45,845 nt of DNA from Marinagarivorans algicola (GCF_001292705.1 NZ_LGAK01000044.1:1-45845), one strand, 5' to 3'; counted from the first letter of the stretch, positions 1-9,334 are shown. The notes: a model not told the origin generated them from the sequence alone. A program made the numbers and translations.

Positions 1-1296
1 TTTTGAATCGAGCAAAAGGTACTTCTTTTTGCCCATCTTTAATAAGAAAAAACGACCAAACAATGACTTTGCCGCTGGAAAGGCCAAATCGAGATTGACG
101 CTCTGCTCTGCCGTGACCGCATGACCATTGACGGTGACGGCTTGACGCCCAAGAGCATCTTTAATCTGCTTACCCGAAGTTGCTAAGCCGGCATCAACCA
201 AAACCGCCGTTAAGGTAACATCTTGCGCAACCTGAGTTAGATCAACCGAAGGTAAACCGTCTTGCTTAAGCTGCTCGAAATCACCTTCCGACAACTCGCT
301 GGTATCGCCGGCAAATAAAGCTTGCGTAATTCGACGCGCCGCAGCCAGCCCCTCCTCGCCATGCACCAAGCGCGTAACCTCTTCAGCTAATACACTTTGA
401 GCCTGCGGCCGACCCTGAGCAACCTTATCTTGCTCTTCAATATCTGCGATTCGCTCAACACTTAAAAAAGTAAAGTAAGCTAGGAACTTATAAACATCGG
501 TATCTGCGGTATTTAACCAGAATTGGTAAAAAGCGTAAGGGGATGTTTTTTGAGCATCTAGCCAGATTGTTCCGCTTTCGGTTTTGCCGAACTTTGTACC
601 ATCTGACTTAGTCACCAGCGGTAACGTCAAACCAAACGCCTGCGCCCCATGCATGCGGCGCGCCAAATCAATGCCTCCTGTAATATTGCCCCACTGATCT
701 GAGCCACCGATTTGCAGGGTGCATTGCTTGTGCTTGTACAGCTCAGCAAAATCATAAGACTGTAACAACATGTAAGTGAACTCAGTAAATGATATCCCTT
801 CACCTTCACGATCGATACGCTGCTTTACCGATTCTTTGTTTATCATATTATTGATCGAGAAATGCTTACCGACATCGCGCAAAAAGTCTAGCGTGCTTAG
901 CTGCCCAACCCAATCAAGATTATTCACAACTTCGGCACTTTTTGAACCTGCATCAAACGCAATAAAGCGAGAAACCTGTGCCCGTAATTTATCGACCCAG
1001 GCCGCCACTACATCGGGTGTATTTAACTTGCGCTCTTGCGATTTGAAACTAGGGTCGCCAATGAGGCCTGTCGCCCCACCAACCAAAGCCAAAGGTTTAT
1101 GACCAGCATCCTGAAAGCGCTTAAGTGTTATGAGTGGAACTAAACTGCCTATATGCAGACTATCTGCTGTAGGGTCAAACCCACAATAAAGCGTACGGGG
1201 CTCGTTTAGATGCTCAACCAGCTGCTCTTCACTGGTCATTTGCGCAACCAAGCCGCGCGCTTTAAGGTCTTCTAATAAAGATAGAGAATCTGACAT
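1..1296 (-). CDS. tyrS: Tyrosyl-tRNA synthetase (3' end cut at window edge)
   Basis: Class I aminoacyl-tRNA synthetase that activates tyrosine and charges tRNA-Tyr in the cytoplasm. The reverse-strand reading starts [20 protein letters not shown] and runs open for 432 codons to base 1. The HIGH-type signature appears as HIGS within [18 protein letters not shown] at about residues 40-55, and the second signature as KFGKT at about residues 235-240. The last residues in the window, [10 protein letters not shown], align with the extreme C-terminus of E. coli TyrS, so only the stop or a residue or two is missing. It is divergent from the M23 peptidase, the same arrangement as known in Pseudomonas. 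Identification is by recalled family sequence. Confidence 0.96.
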   Translation of the reverse strand, partial: MSDSLSLLEDLKARGLVAQMTSEEQLVEHLNEPRTLYCGFDPTADSLHIGSLVPLITLKRFQDAGHKPLALVGGATGLIGDPSFKSQERKLNTPDVVAAWVDKLRAQVSRFIAFDAGSKSAEVVNNLDWVGQLSTLDFLRDVGKHFSINNMINKESVKQRIDREGEGISFTEFTYMLLQSYDFAELYKHKQCTLQIGGSDQWGNITGGIDLARRMHGAQAFGLTLPLVTKSDGTKFGKTESGTIWLDAQKTSPYAFYQFWLNTADTDVYKFLAYFTFLSVERIADIEEQDKVAQGRPQAQSVLAEEVTRLVHGEEGLAAARRITQALFAGDTSELSEGDFEQLKQDGLPSVDLTQVAQDVTLTAVLVDAGLATSGKQIKDALGRQAVTVNGHAVTAEQSVNLDLAFPAAKSLFGRFFLLKMGKKKYLLLDSK

Positions 1297-1500
1297 AAAT
1301 AAAATCCGTACAACAAAATTAACGCTTACCCAGAACAGGATGATTCAAAAGCGAGCAACAATACCTAAATGAAGAACAAAAACAAGGCACCTAAGCATTA
1401 ATTCCTGCTTTTTATCCTTGTTTACTGGCAACTTTACTGCCATGAACGATAATTTCTGATATAACTACATAAATCTGCCCTTATATTTTATTAAAAGACC

Positions 1501-3003
1501 ATGACTCAAACTCCAAGAAAGTCCGCACTTCAGATCTTTGCACTTTTGCCCAAGCCTCATCGTTTAGGCTTGATTACACTCTGCGGTCTATTAATTGTAG
1601 TCGGGTTAACACGCACACAATCGAATAAAGAACAACCCATCCCAATACATAATGTCAGCATCTTAGCAACATCGGCACATGCATCACCCATTAACGAATA
1701 TGCGCAAGCGTCTGCTCTAAATATGCTTAACGTCACGCAACCGTCTATTGATAACAGTGCCGACACCGATGCTTCTACTGATATTGACATATCACAGGCC
1801 AAACCAACAAATATTGAGCATATTCTCAACCCATTGGCCGCACAGCAAATAGTGACGCAACCCGTCGATAAAAACACCTACCATACAGAAACGGTGAATA
1901 AGGGTGATACTCTTGCAGCCGTATTTAAACGCGCCGGCGTTAACGCAAAATATATGTATCATTTACTGCATAATCACAAAGAGGCAAAATCTCTCGCAAA
2001 GATATTTCCGGGCCATCAACTGAAATTTGTAAGTGATGACAAAGGCAAACTCATTGCTCTGCACCACATTAAAGACGCTCTAAATAAGCAGGTATTTACT
2101 CGAAACGAAGCTAACTACGACCACGAAGAAATTGTTAGGGAACCAGAAATACGTCTAGCGCGCACAGAAGGAACTATCACCCATTCATTATATGCAGCGG
2201 CTAAAGAGGCTCACCTAGAAGACCGGCTCACGATGAGTTTAGCGAACATCTTTGGCTGGGATGTGGATTTCGCCTTAGATATTCGTAAAAATGATAGCTT
2301 TGCAGTCGTTTACGAAGAGAAGTATCTTGATGGTAAGCGCTTGGGCACCGGTGATATTATTGCCGCTGAGTTCACCAATAAAGGCGACAACTATCAAGCC
2401 GTTCGCTATGTAGACTCAACAGGTAACGCGCAATATTACACACCGCAAGGCCGCACTATGCGCAAAGCCTTTTTGCGCAGCCCTATTGAGTTTGCTCGAA
2501 TTAGTTCGCACTTTAACCTTAAGCGTAAACACCCAATACTCAACACCATACGTGCACACAAAGGTACCGATTACGCGGCACCGCGCGGCACTCCAATTAA
2601 GACAACTGGCGACGGGAAAGTCATATTTGCAGGCCGTAAAAACGGGTATGGCAATGTCCTTATTATTCAGCATGGGCAAACTTATGAAACACGCTATGCA
2701 CACCTTAAAGGCTTTGCAAAAAATGTGCGTCGAGGAAAGACTGTTAAGCAGGGGCAGGTAGTCGCCTATGTGGGAACTACAGGACTATCAACAGCACCTC
2801 ACTTGCATTATGAATTTAGGGTGAACGGTGCTGTACGCAACCCTGTAACGGTTAAACTACCCAAGGCAAACCCCATAGCCAAAGCGGAGCGAGAACGTTT
2901 TTTTGCTCAAACTAAACCACTTATTGCGCAACTCAACAACTTACCCCCAGCCACTCAAATTGCGACTCAAAAAACAGACGCCTCCGGTACTACCGCTATG
3001 TAA
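1501..3003 (+). CDS. M23 (LytM/OapA-like) murein DD-endopeptidase, MepM type
   Basis: Zinc metallopeptidase expected to cut peptidoglycan cross-links in the periplasm. The 500-aa protein has a short cytoplasmic N-terminus, one membrane anchor at about residues 20-37 (LITLCGLLIVVGL), a Ser/Thr/Asp-rich linker, and an OapA/LysM-like segment near residue 130 (TVNKGDTLAAVFKRAGV). The C-terminal M23 domain keeps the zinc motifs: HKGTD at about 353-357 and HLHYEF at about 434-439, with YAHLKGF between them. Length and order fit MepM/YebA of E. coli, which is also next to znu genes there, and the peptidase between tyrS and anmK in Pseudomonas. It is followed by a gap with a tandem repeat, then anmK, so wall degradation and recycling genes are adjacent. 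An exact substrate cannot be read from sequence. Confidence 0.9.
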   Translation: MTQTPRKSALQIFALLPKPHRLGLITLCGLLIVVGLTRTQSNKEQPIPIHNVSILATSAHASPINEYAQASALNMLNVTQPSIDNSADTDASTDIDISQAKPTNIEHILNPLAAQQIVTQPVDKNTYHTETVNKGDTLAAVFKRAGVNAKYMYHLLHNHKEAKSLAKIFPGHQLKFVSDDKGKLIALHHIKDALNKQVFTRNEANYDHEEIVREPEIRLARTEGTITHSLYAAAKEAHLEDRLTMSLANIFGWDVDFALDIRKNDSFAVVYEEKYLDGKRLGTGDIIAAEFTNKGDNYQAVRYVDSTGNAQYYTPQGRTMRKAFLRSPIEFARISSHFNLKRKHPILNTIRAHKGTDYAAPRGTPIKTTGDGKVIFAGRKNGYGNVLIIQHGQTYETRYAHLKGFAKNVRRGKTVKQGQVVAYVGTTGLSTAPHLHYEFRVNGAVRNPVTVKLPKANPIAKAERERFFAQTKPLIAQLNNLPPATQIATQKTDASGTTAM

Positions 3004-3096
3004 CGTTTTGAGCATTCATTAGTCAACGCTATGGCGCTTTGATTGAGTAATATGCCCATGCAGGCCCATAGCAAAACCTGCAAGGTGTGCATGTCG

Positions 3097-3150
3097 ACTC
3101 AGATAACTCAGATAACTCAGATAACTCAGATAACTCAGATAACTCAGATA
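3097..3150. repeat. 9-bp tandem repeat, six perfect copies
   Basis: ACTCAGATA is repeated six times without a mismatch in the gap between the M23 peptidase and anmK. It is about 125 bases before the anmK GTG start. Just upstream, CATGCA (3057-3062) and TGCATG (3088-3093) bracket GCAGG/CCTGC, so a weak hairpin precedes the repeat and may serve as a terminator for the peptidase gene, although no T-run follows. The repeat is noncoding. Confidence 0.9.
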
Positions 3151-3275
3151 ATAGGTAACCCAATATTTGCATGTCTCATAATTGCCGAATCCGCACGTTA
3201 CTCGGCCTCAAACACCCCATAAACCTCTGTACATCTGCGGTTGTATGACAAGCCGCATACCCTTAAGGCATTCGC

Positions 3276-4394
3276 GTGAATCATGAGTTATATATTGGCA
3301 TAATGTCAGGCACAAGCGTGGATGGCATTGATGCTGTTGTACTTCAAATCACCGACTCTCAATTCTCCGTACTGGCAAGCCTTTCGCACGCATTTACGCC
3401 GACTATAAAGCAAAAAATACTCGAGCTATTTGAGCCCTCATATAATGAAATAGATAGACTTGGTGAGCTGGATAAACAGCTAGGTTTACTCTATGCACAA
3501 TGCGTTAACCAGCTGCTAGTGAAAGCAAAGCTAAAAGCTGCTGATATTACAGCTATTGGGTGCCATGGACAAACACTGCGGCATCGACCCAACAACCCCC
3601 ACCCGTTCACTCTACAAATTGGCGATGCCAGTGTACTTGCTAACACCACGCATATTGATGTGGTCAGCGATTTTCGCAAAGCAGATATCGCGCTTGGCGG
3701 ACAAGGCGCACCACTCACCCCCGCCTTTCATCATGCGGCTTTTCACGCCAATGACCATGAACGTTTTATCATTAATATTGGTGGAATAGCGAACATTACG
3801 CATCTGTCGCCGCAGCATGCTATCACCGGCTGGGATACTGGGCCCGGCAATGGCCTTATGGATTACTGGATAACCAAACACCGACAAAAACCTTATGATC
3901 ATGCTGGGCAATGGGCTTCTAGCGGCCAGGTTAACAGGCCGTTACTTGATCAACTGCTTGGGCATCCTTATTTTGAAAAGAAGCCCCCAAAAAGCACAGG
4001 AAAAGAAGAGTTTACCCACAGTTCACTAGAGCGTTTGACTCACTCGCACTGCCCATCGATTAAACCTGCCGATGTACAAGCCACTTTGCTCGAACTCACA
4101 GCCCGAACCATCGCCACCGACATTAATCACGTTAGTCGCTCGCCATCCGCTGAAGCTTTTGTGTGTGGTGGTGGCGCATTCAACATACAGCTCATCAACA
4201 GGCTTAAGCAGCTCTCTCGGCCTACTGTTTATACCATTGATGCTTTAGGCTTTAACCCTATGCACATAGAAGCAGCCGCCTTTGCTTGGCTGGCTCATCA
4301 GTTTACACGCCGGCAAACGGGTAACTTACCCTCAGTTACAGGGGCTTCAAAACCTGCAATACTGGGCGTGCTCACATACCACGGGCAATACTGA
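3276..4394 (+). CDS. anmK: Anhydro-N-acetylmuramic acid kinase
   Basis: Converts 1,6-anhydro-MurNAc plus ATP to MurNAc-6-phosphate during peptidoglycan recycling in the cytoplasm. The 372-aa length matches the family (about 370). Visible motifs are the N-terminal nucleotide-binding GIMSGTSVDGIDAVV, GCHGQTLRHRP at about residue 95, GGIANITHL at about 170 and DTGPGNGLMD at about 190, all typical of the ASKHA-fold AnmK family. The start codon is GTG, giving MNHELYIGIMSG, with AAGG about 8 bases upstream. It follows the M23 peptidase on the same strand. Confidence 0.96.
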   Translation: MNHELYIGIMSGTSVDGIDAVVLQITDSQFSVLASLSHAFTPTIKQKILELFEPSYNEIDRLGELDKQLGLLYAQCVNQLLVKAKLKAADITAIGCHGQTLRHRPNNPHPFTLQIGDASVLANTTHIDVVSDFRKADIALGGQGAPLTPAFHHAAFHANDHERFIINIGGIANITHLSPQHAITGWDTGPGNGLMDYWITKHRQKPYDHAGQWASSGQVNRPLLDQLLGHPYFEKKPPKSTGKEEFTHSSLERLTHSHCPSIKPADVQATLLELTARTIATDINHVSRSPSAEAFVCGGGAFNIQLINRLKQLSRPTVYTIDALGFNPMHIEAAAFAWLAHQFTRRQTGNLPSVTGASKPAILGVLTYHGQY

Positions 4395-4443
4395 CACGTC
4401 ATTAATTATCATCCAAAGCACCTCTCTCGCAGACACTTATAAA

Positions 4444-4818
4444 ATGACACCAACCACAATCAATCTACGCAAAAAAACACAAGTTTTATCATTGGAATTT
4501 GGTGATAAACATTACGAACTCAGTGCGGAGTTTTTACGCGTTCACTCCCCTTCTGCCGAAGTAAAAGGCCATGGCGGCCAAGGTGGTCAACTGCCCGCAG
4601 CCAAATCGCATGTCAAAATGATCCGCATAGAAGCCGCAGGCAACTACGCTATACGTATTATTTTTGACGACGGTCACGCCAGCGGACTCTTTACTTGGGA
4701 TTATCTTTATACACTGTGCAACCAAGAAAAATTACTGTGGGAAACCTATCTTATCAACCTTAACAAAGCCAATAAAACAAGAGACCCAGAGACAAGCGTA
4801 CTGGTTTTTAAGCCTTAA
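4444..4818 (+). CDS. DUF971 / GBBH-like N-terminal domain protein
   Basis: A 124-aa protein starting MTPTTINLRKKTQVLSLEF. The pattern L-x-F-x-D-x-x-x-x-x-L-S-A-E-F-L-R-V-x-S-P-S-A-E-V-x-G-H at the N-terminus, followed by IRIIFDDGHASGLFTWDYL, is characteristic of the small stand-alone DUF971 family (related to the N-terminal domain of gamma-butyrobetaine hydroxylase). Family function is not established; a metal- or Fe-S-related role has been proposed for relatives, so no function is asserted. The open frame extends upstream to 4282 inside anmK, but the family N-terminus begins at the ATG used here, 50 bases after anmK ends. Confidence 0.85.
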   Translation: MTPTTINLRKKTQVLSLEFGDKHYELSAEFLRVHSPSAEVKGHGGQGGQLPAAKSHVKMIRIEAAGNYAIRIIFDDGHASGLFTWDYLYTLCNQEKLLWETYLINLNKANKTRDPETSVLVFKP

Positions 4819-4981
4819 CTAAGCATACAGCCCAGTCATAAAATCAATGCATGCCAACGGCCATAAAGGCAAGTGCTCGCGCACGTTGTGGTGTGTCCAA
4901 TAAAATGGCCTATTTGACCCGAGCGTTAAAGCGTGTGAAGCTTATACTCCTTTGATAGATACCCAATATGAGAATACCCAC

Positions 4982-5566
4982 ATGACAAGACTTCTCGCCG
5001 TAGTATTGTTTAGTAGCCTATTTTTAGTGTCTTGCAATATGCCGTCCACACATAGCTTGCACGCTGAACGCCAACCCTTTAGGTCGGTATCCGTTAGCAA
5101 CCCCTTATTTGCACCCACAGTAGGGCAGCGCTTTGCTTGGTATACGCCCGCAGTAACTTGGGCAACTACAGACCCTATTGCAGCGAACAGCGCTATCGAG
5201 CAATCAATTATACAAACCATCGAAAAAGAGCTGACAGCACGTGGGTACACAATGAGTACAGCGCCCGAAGAAGCTGATTTCATTATTGGTATGGTCATTA
5301 CCACCGATGACTACAAGGGCTCACAAGCCTTTACGCAATACTTCAACTTAAGCGCCACCTCAACACATAAAAAAACCGCGCGCGCGCTCGTCGGTATTTT
5401 TGAGCAAAAATACTGGGGGGCAGCACCGCCACCTTCAGATGCGCTTATTTGGAAGGCAGATCTTGAAACCCGCATTCTTGATGATGCGACGCCGCAAAAT
5501 ATTAAAATCGACCGAGCAAAAATACTCACAGCGCGCTTGATGAGCGGCTTACCTCACGGTAAATAA
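4982..5566 (+). CDS. DUF4136-type lipoprotein
   Basis: A 194-aa protein with a lipoprotein signal: MTRLLAVVLFSSLFLVSCN, lipobox LVSC, so lipidation at Cys18 and probable attachment to the outer membrane. The body reads like DUF4136: an early FAWYTPAV strand, then a helix with IEQSIIQTIEKELTARGY and the following ADFIIGMVI strand. The family has no known activity. An in-frame ATG 10 codons upstream (4952) would place charged residues before the signal peptide, so the inner ATG at 4982 is preferred, although its ribosome-binding site is weak. It converges on znuA, 23 bases away, with no clear terminator between them. Confidence 0.75.
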   Translation: MTRLLAVVLFSSLFLVSCNMPSTHSLHAERQPFRSVSVSNPLFAPTVGQRFAWYTPAVTWATTDPIAANSAIEQSIIQTIEKELTARGYTMSTAPEEADFIIGMVITTDDYKGSQAFTQYFNLSATSTHKKTARALVGIFEQKYWGAAPPPSDALIWKADLETRILDDATPQNIKIDRAKILTARLMSGLPHGK

Positions 5567-5589
5567 CACAAAAAAATGGAACTGCCGAT

Positions 5590-6558
5590 TTAGCGTTGCT
5601 GCAGACAGGTTTCGAAGCGCTGAGATAAAGCCAATAAGAGTCCGTGAATATCGGTGATACTATCATCTCGACCCAAAGGGTCTGCAAGTATTAACGGTAA
5701 ACCCAGTGCTGCTGCGAGTCTTGCCCCTGCGCGCTCATTAGGTTCTGCAATTAAGCATCTTGGATCACCTCCTGCACGATTCAACTGAACCATTTTGCGC
5801 ATAGAGAGCTGCTCTTCAGGCAGTCGAGACGCAGCAGCCAATTGCTTTAAACCATAAGCATTCACAAAATGACCATAGCCGTCATGACTCACAATAAAAG
5901 ACTGCTCGCGCCCCTGACTCAGCCGCCTATGTATCTGATGATCAGTAGCATCGAGCCGACGTAGTGCCACTTGCAAGCGTGCTTGGATGGCTTGAGCACT
6001 CAATGGCTTTAATGCAATTAGCTGCTGAGCCAAGGCATCGAGAATCACTTTAACATTTTGAATATCGAGCCAAATATGTAAATCCTCTTGAGGGCGCCCA
6101 GGCCAAGTGAGCGTACTCAAAGCACCAAGCTCAAGTTGCGCCGTGGTATGCTGGGCCATAGGCTTTACCAAAAAACGCTCAAAACGCCCCCCCAACCATA
6201 TGACAAGCTCAGCACCCGCTAATACTTGTCGCTCCTGAATACTCATCGCTAAAGCGTGAGGGTTAGCCGAAGGTGCCAATAATGTCGTGATCGTAAAGTC
6301 GTCGCCAATTAACTCCGCAGCGATGAGCGCAAGAGGCTTGATGGTGACAACAATATTTGGCTTACTCTCATCCGTCGCCAAAAAAGGCTCCGGCTCAAAA
6401 AAAGATTGCTGGCCTATTACACGATCAGCTAATGCACACTGACTGCCGCTGTAGAGAAAAAAAGCAGCAACCAACCCACACAACCGATATGCACAACCCC
6501 TTATAGAGCTTCGCCCTAACATTTTATGCGCCCAACTCACAACACACCTCACAAACAT
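5590..6558 (-). CDS. znuA: Zinc ABC transporter, periplasmic binding protein
   Basis: Captures Zn2+ in the periplasm and delivers it to ZnuBC. The 322-aa product has a hydrophobic signal (CGLVAAFFLYSGSQCALA) and cluster A-I fold motifs: VVTIKPLALIAAELIGD, the ligand His in SANPHALAMS, the second His in LHIWLD, and the third in FIVSHDGYGHF. The His/Asp-rich loop usual between the first two ligands in ZnuA proteins is absent. Two starts are plausible: the first ATG (used) or the ATG at 6522 (MLGRSSIRG), which gives a shorter signal peptide. It is divergent from znuCB over a Zur box, so zinc repression is expected. Confidence 0.92.
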   Translation of the reverse strand: MFVRCVVSWAHKMLGRSSIRGCAYRLCGLVAAFFLYSGSQCALADRVIGQQSFFEPEPFLATDESKPNIVVTIKPLALIAAELIGDDFTITTLLAPSANPHALAMSIQERQVLAGAELVIWLGGRFERFLVKPMAQHTTAQLELGALSTLTWPGRPQEDLHIWLDIQNVKVILDALAQQLIALKPLSAQAIQARLQVALRRLDATDHQIHRRLSQGREQSFIVSHDGYGHFVNAYGLKQLAAASRLPEEQLSMRKMVQLNRAGGDPRCLIAEPNERAGARLAAALGLPLILADPLGRDDSITDIHGLLLALSQRFETCLQQR

Positions 6559-6592
6559 AACGACAACTCAAATACCACACAGCGCACCTGTT

Positions 6593-6615
6593 AAAATGTT
6601 GTAGTATATCATTTT
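6593..6615. promoter_or_regulatory. Zur box between znuA and znuCB
   Basis: A 23-bp near-palindrome centred on base 6604: left arm AAAATGTTGTA, central G, right arm TATATCATTTT. It closely follows the gammaproteobacterial Zur consensus (GAAATGTTATA-n-TATAACATTTC). A TATACT sequence on the minus strand (6608-6603) lies inside it, where Zur binding would block the znuA promoter. Its position, 35 bases before the znuA start and about 36 before the first znuC ATG, suits joint repression of both units by zinc-loaded Zur. Binding itself is inferred. Confidence 0.88.
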
Positions 6616-6650
6616 GTATTGATACCGCTTGACACATAGCAGCCCAACTC

Positions 6651-7487
6651 ATGTTAAAAACAACACCCACACTCAGCGCATTAGAGCCTAAAAAGTTAAT
6701 CCCCCCCATGCCAGCGACTGCGCTTGTGCAACTAGATCGCGTCAATTTAAGCTTTAATGACAATAAAGTGCTCAGTGATATAAATCTTAACCTTCATGCC
6801 AACGAAATAGTGACCGTTATCGGCCCTAACGGCGCAGGCAAAAGTTCGCTGGTTAGCCTTATTATTGGTTTACAATCCCCCAGCCAAGGCTCTATTACGC
6901 GCAAGAAAAACCTTCGTATTGGCTATATGCCTCAAAAACTGGCCATTGACCCTCAATTACCTTTGAGCACTCGCCGTTTTTTGTCGCTATGCGGCAACTC
7001 AAGCCGCCTACAGCACGCCATCAAAAGGCTCAGCATTGAGTGCTTGCTCAACACCCCAGTACAAAAGCTTTCTGGCGGCGAGATGCAGCGCGTACTACTT
7101 GCTCGCGCCATTATGCAAAACCCTGAGCTTTTAGTGCTCGATGAGCCCGCTCAAGGCGTTGATGTAACAGGCCAAGCCGAGCTATACCACTTGCTGGGTG
7201 AGCTACGCCACGAACTCGGCTGCGGTGTGTTGATGGTCTCTCATGATTTACATATCGTGATGGCTCAAACCGACCAAGTACTCTGCCTCAATAAGCATGT
7301 GTGCTGTCACGGCGCCCCCGAAAGCGTCAGCCAGCACCCCGAGTACTTACAACTCTTTGGTCGTCAGGCCGCCGAAGATATTGCTATTTACACACACCAT
7401 CATGATCATCAACACGATATTCATGGCGATGTCGTCGAGCAACAAGCGGCCAGCAATCATTCACACTGCTCCCACAACCACTCATAA
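6651..7487 (+). CDS. znuC: Zinc ABC transporter, ATPase with His-rich tail
   Basis: Cytoplasmic ATPase that powers zinc import through ZnuB. All ABC motifs are present: Walker A GPNGAGKSSL, signature LSGGEMQRVLLARA, Walker B LLVLDEPAQGVD and the H-loop VSHD. At 278 aa it is somewhat longer than usual because of an N-terminal stretch and a C-terminal tail. The tail (last about 35 residues) holds about ten His with Asp and one Cys (HHHDHQHD, then HSHCSHNHS) and probably binds metal. A second ATG at 6708 (MPATALVQLDRVN) fits the family N-terminus better than the first one, so the start is uncertain. znuB follows after 9 bases. Confidence 0.93.
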   Translation: MLKTTPTLSALEPKKLIPPMPATALVQLDRVNLSFNDNKVLSDINLNLHANEIVTVIGPNGAGKSSLVSLIIGLQSPSQGSITRKKNLRIGYMPQKLAIDPQLPLSTRRFLSLCGNSSRLQHAIKRLSIECLLNTPVQKLSGGEMQRVLLARAIMQNPELLVLDEPAQGVDVTGQAELYHLLGELRHELGCGVLMVSHDLHIVMAQTDQVLCLNKHVCCHGAPESVSQHPEYLQLFGRQAAEDIAIYTHHHDHQHDIHGDVVEQQAASNHSHCSHNHS

Positions 7488-7496
7488 GCGACGATC

Positions 7497-8276
7497 ATGC
7501 CGGACTTTCTTATTTATGCACTTATCTCGGCTTTTGCTATTGCGATTGTAGCTGGCCCACTTGGCGCTTTTGTTGTATGGCAGAGGCTTGCATACTTTGG
7601 CGATACGCTCGCTCATGGCGCGCTACTGGGCGTGGCGCTGGGGCTGTTTGCCAGTATAAATATTACCCTGGCAATTACGCTGTGCTGCCTGAGTTTGGCT
7701 GCTATTTTGCTGTGGTTGCAACGCAGCCCGCAACTAGGGGATGACTCTCTTTTAGGGCTTTTGTCACACTCAGCTCTAGCAGCCGGCTTAGTCAGCGTCA
7801 GCCTTATGGGTAACTCTGTGGATTTATTCAGCTATTTATTTGGCGACTTGCTCACTACCGACGCCTCAGATACGATTTTAATAGTGACGGTATGCATGAT
7901 GGTATTAGGCATTTTATGCGTATTTTGGCGCAAATTACTACTGAGCGTTATTGACGCTAACTTAGCCAAAGTCGAAGGTATTCCCGTAGCTCTCATGCGC
8001 GCCTTACTCCTTTTTGCGATTGCTATTGTCGTGGCATTTGCAATGCGCGTTGTTGGCGTATTACTCATTACTGCGATGCTCATCGTACCTGCCGTTGCCA
8101 GTCGTCGGTTAACGCAGTCGCCCGAGTCCATGGCAATAGGTGCCAGTATTATTGGCTGTATAGCCGTCGCGATGGGCATGTGGGCCTCTTACTGGTACGC
8201 CACACCCGCAGGCCCGAGCATTGTTCTCGCTGCCAGCGGTATATTTGTCATCACCTTATTTAAAAAACACTGCTAA
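7497..8276 (+). CDS. znuB: Zinc ABC transporter, membrane permease
   Basis: Inner-membrane channel subunit of the ZnuABC importer, 259 aa with about eight hydrophobic spans. The motif GPLGAFVVWQRLAYFGDTLA near residue 20 and the later IPVALMRALLLF coupling region (EGIPVALMRA) are typical of the ABC-3 permease family (ZnuB/MntB). It is translated from the same transcript as znuC, 9 bases downstream, and should share the Zur control. The next gene on this strand begins 167 bases later, so the unit probably ends here, although no strong terminator is visible. Confidence 0.93.
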   Translation: MPDFLIYALISAFAIAIVAGPLGAFVVWQRLAYFGDTLAHGALLGVALGLFASINITLAITLCCLSLAAILLWLQRSPQLGDDSLLGLLSHSALAAGLVSVSLMGNSVDLFSYLFGDLLTTDASDTILIVTVCMMVLGILCVFWRKLLLSVIDANLAKVEGIPVALMRALLLFAIAIVVAFAMRVVGVLLITAMLIVPAVASRRLTQSPESMAIGASIIGCIAVAMGMWASYWYATPAGPSIVLAASGIFVITLFKKHC

Positions 8277-8443
8277 CGTATACATAATATTTTGTTCACG
8301 TCACAAAAGTGGTAATGAAATGTCGCGTAAAATTCCATTTCTGATAAAAAACACATACACTTCTAAGTACAGGACTAGCGAGCGATAGATTGATCATCGC
8401 CATTAAACGCATGCAAACCTAGCCCACACAAAGAATTCTCTCT

Positions 8444-9292
8444 ATGTATATTTTTACACTCATATTAACGGCCCTACTGATAAGTGGTTGCACACAAGTC
8501 GTTAGAGTATCTCACTCTGACTTCATCAAGGACCACTCTGCAGCCAGTATTGATACAAAGGTGTTGATACAGCCGCCGACAAAGGCTAGTCAAGAAATTC
8601 ATACCGAGACAGGCTTGATCGTGCTGGGCTTAGTGAATAGCTGGGATGTTGATTTAAACCAAAGCCTTCCTGACGCTACACTCGCTTTAGTAAAAAATAC
8701 GTATAGCCAAGCCGTTATAGGTCATAGCTGTGATGATTGCGGGCTTATTATTCGTCCCAAAATTACTCAAGTAGAAATCGGCAAAGTATCTATGCAATCG
8801 ACCGTTGAAATTCAATTAGACATTGTTGATGCCAACGGCAGGCCGGTAACAACGATTACAAGTGGAGGCAGCTCATCATTTTTGAGTGCCGCACGACTGG
8901 GAACAGGTGTTGCGGGCTACTTTATTCCCATGTTAGGTACCGCAGTGGGCACGCTTGTTGTGCGTGAAACCGTACAAGACGCTTTTGACAAAGCATTGGC
9001 CACCGCCGCCAATCAACTCGAAATTGAAGCCAATGGTGGATTACTTGCCAGAACCTGGTTGCCGAAAAAAACTTACGAAAATCACACAGTAGGCAAGCAT
9101 CAATATACCGCAGAGCAAGTCGCCAAAACTGCTGGTTGTAACTTGTTAAGCGATGGCATAACCCTCACCCAACAAGAATACGCGACTGAAATTTACACGG
9201 CACAATGCTGGGGCAAACCAGAGTTTGCCATTAGCTGCCAGTTTAATCAGTGTCAAATAGAGCAATCCGGCCAAGTGGCGCAAAACCCATAA
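8444..9292 (+). CDS. Unrecognised lipoprotein
   Basis: I do not recognise a family. The 282-aa product begins MYIFTLILTALLISGCTQ, a clean lipoprotein signal with lipobox LISGC and Cys16. The middle alternates beta-like segments (LIIRPKITQVEIG, VEIQLDIVDANGRPV) with a glycine-rich hydrophobic stretch at about residues 150-170 (LGTGVAGYFIPMLGTAVGTLVV) that could be a membrane-inserting or glycine-zipper region. The C-terminal third has Cys residues at CDDC (about 92), AGCNLL, QCWGKPEFAISCQFNQCQ, probably disulfide-bonded. The region RETVQDAFDKALATAANQL is helical. It lies alone after znuB, with no operon partner visible. Confidence 0.7.
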   Translation: MYIFTLILTALLISGCTQVVRVSHSDFIKDHSAASIDTKVLIQPPTKASQEIHTETGLIVLGLVNSWDVDLNQSLPDATLALVKNTYSQAVIGHSCDDCGLIIRPKITQVEIGKVSMQSTVEIQLDIVDANGRPVTTITSGGSSSFLSAARLGTGVAGYFIPMLGTAVGTLVVRETVQDAFDKALATAANQLEIEANGGLLARTWLPKKTYENHTVGKHQYTAEQVAKTAGCNLLSDGITLTQQEYATEIYTAQCWGKPEFAISCQFNQCQIEQSGQVAQNP

Positions 9293-9334
9293 TAGCCAGA
9301 AGGTATAGCTCATCACTAAAAAACAAGCGCACCC

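Noticed and set aside
1297-1500. Promoters in the tyrS / M23 peptidase gap
   Set aside because: No hexamer pair with good spacing stood out on either strand, so none is annotated.
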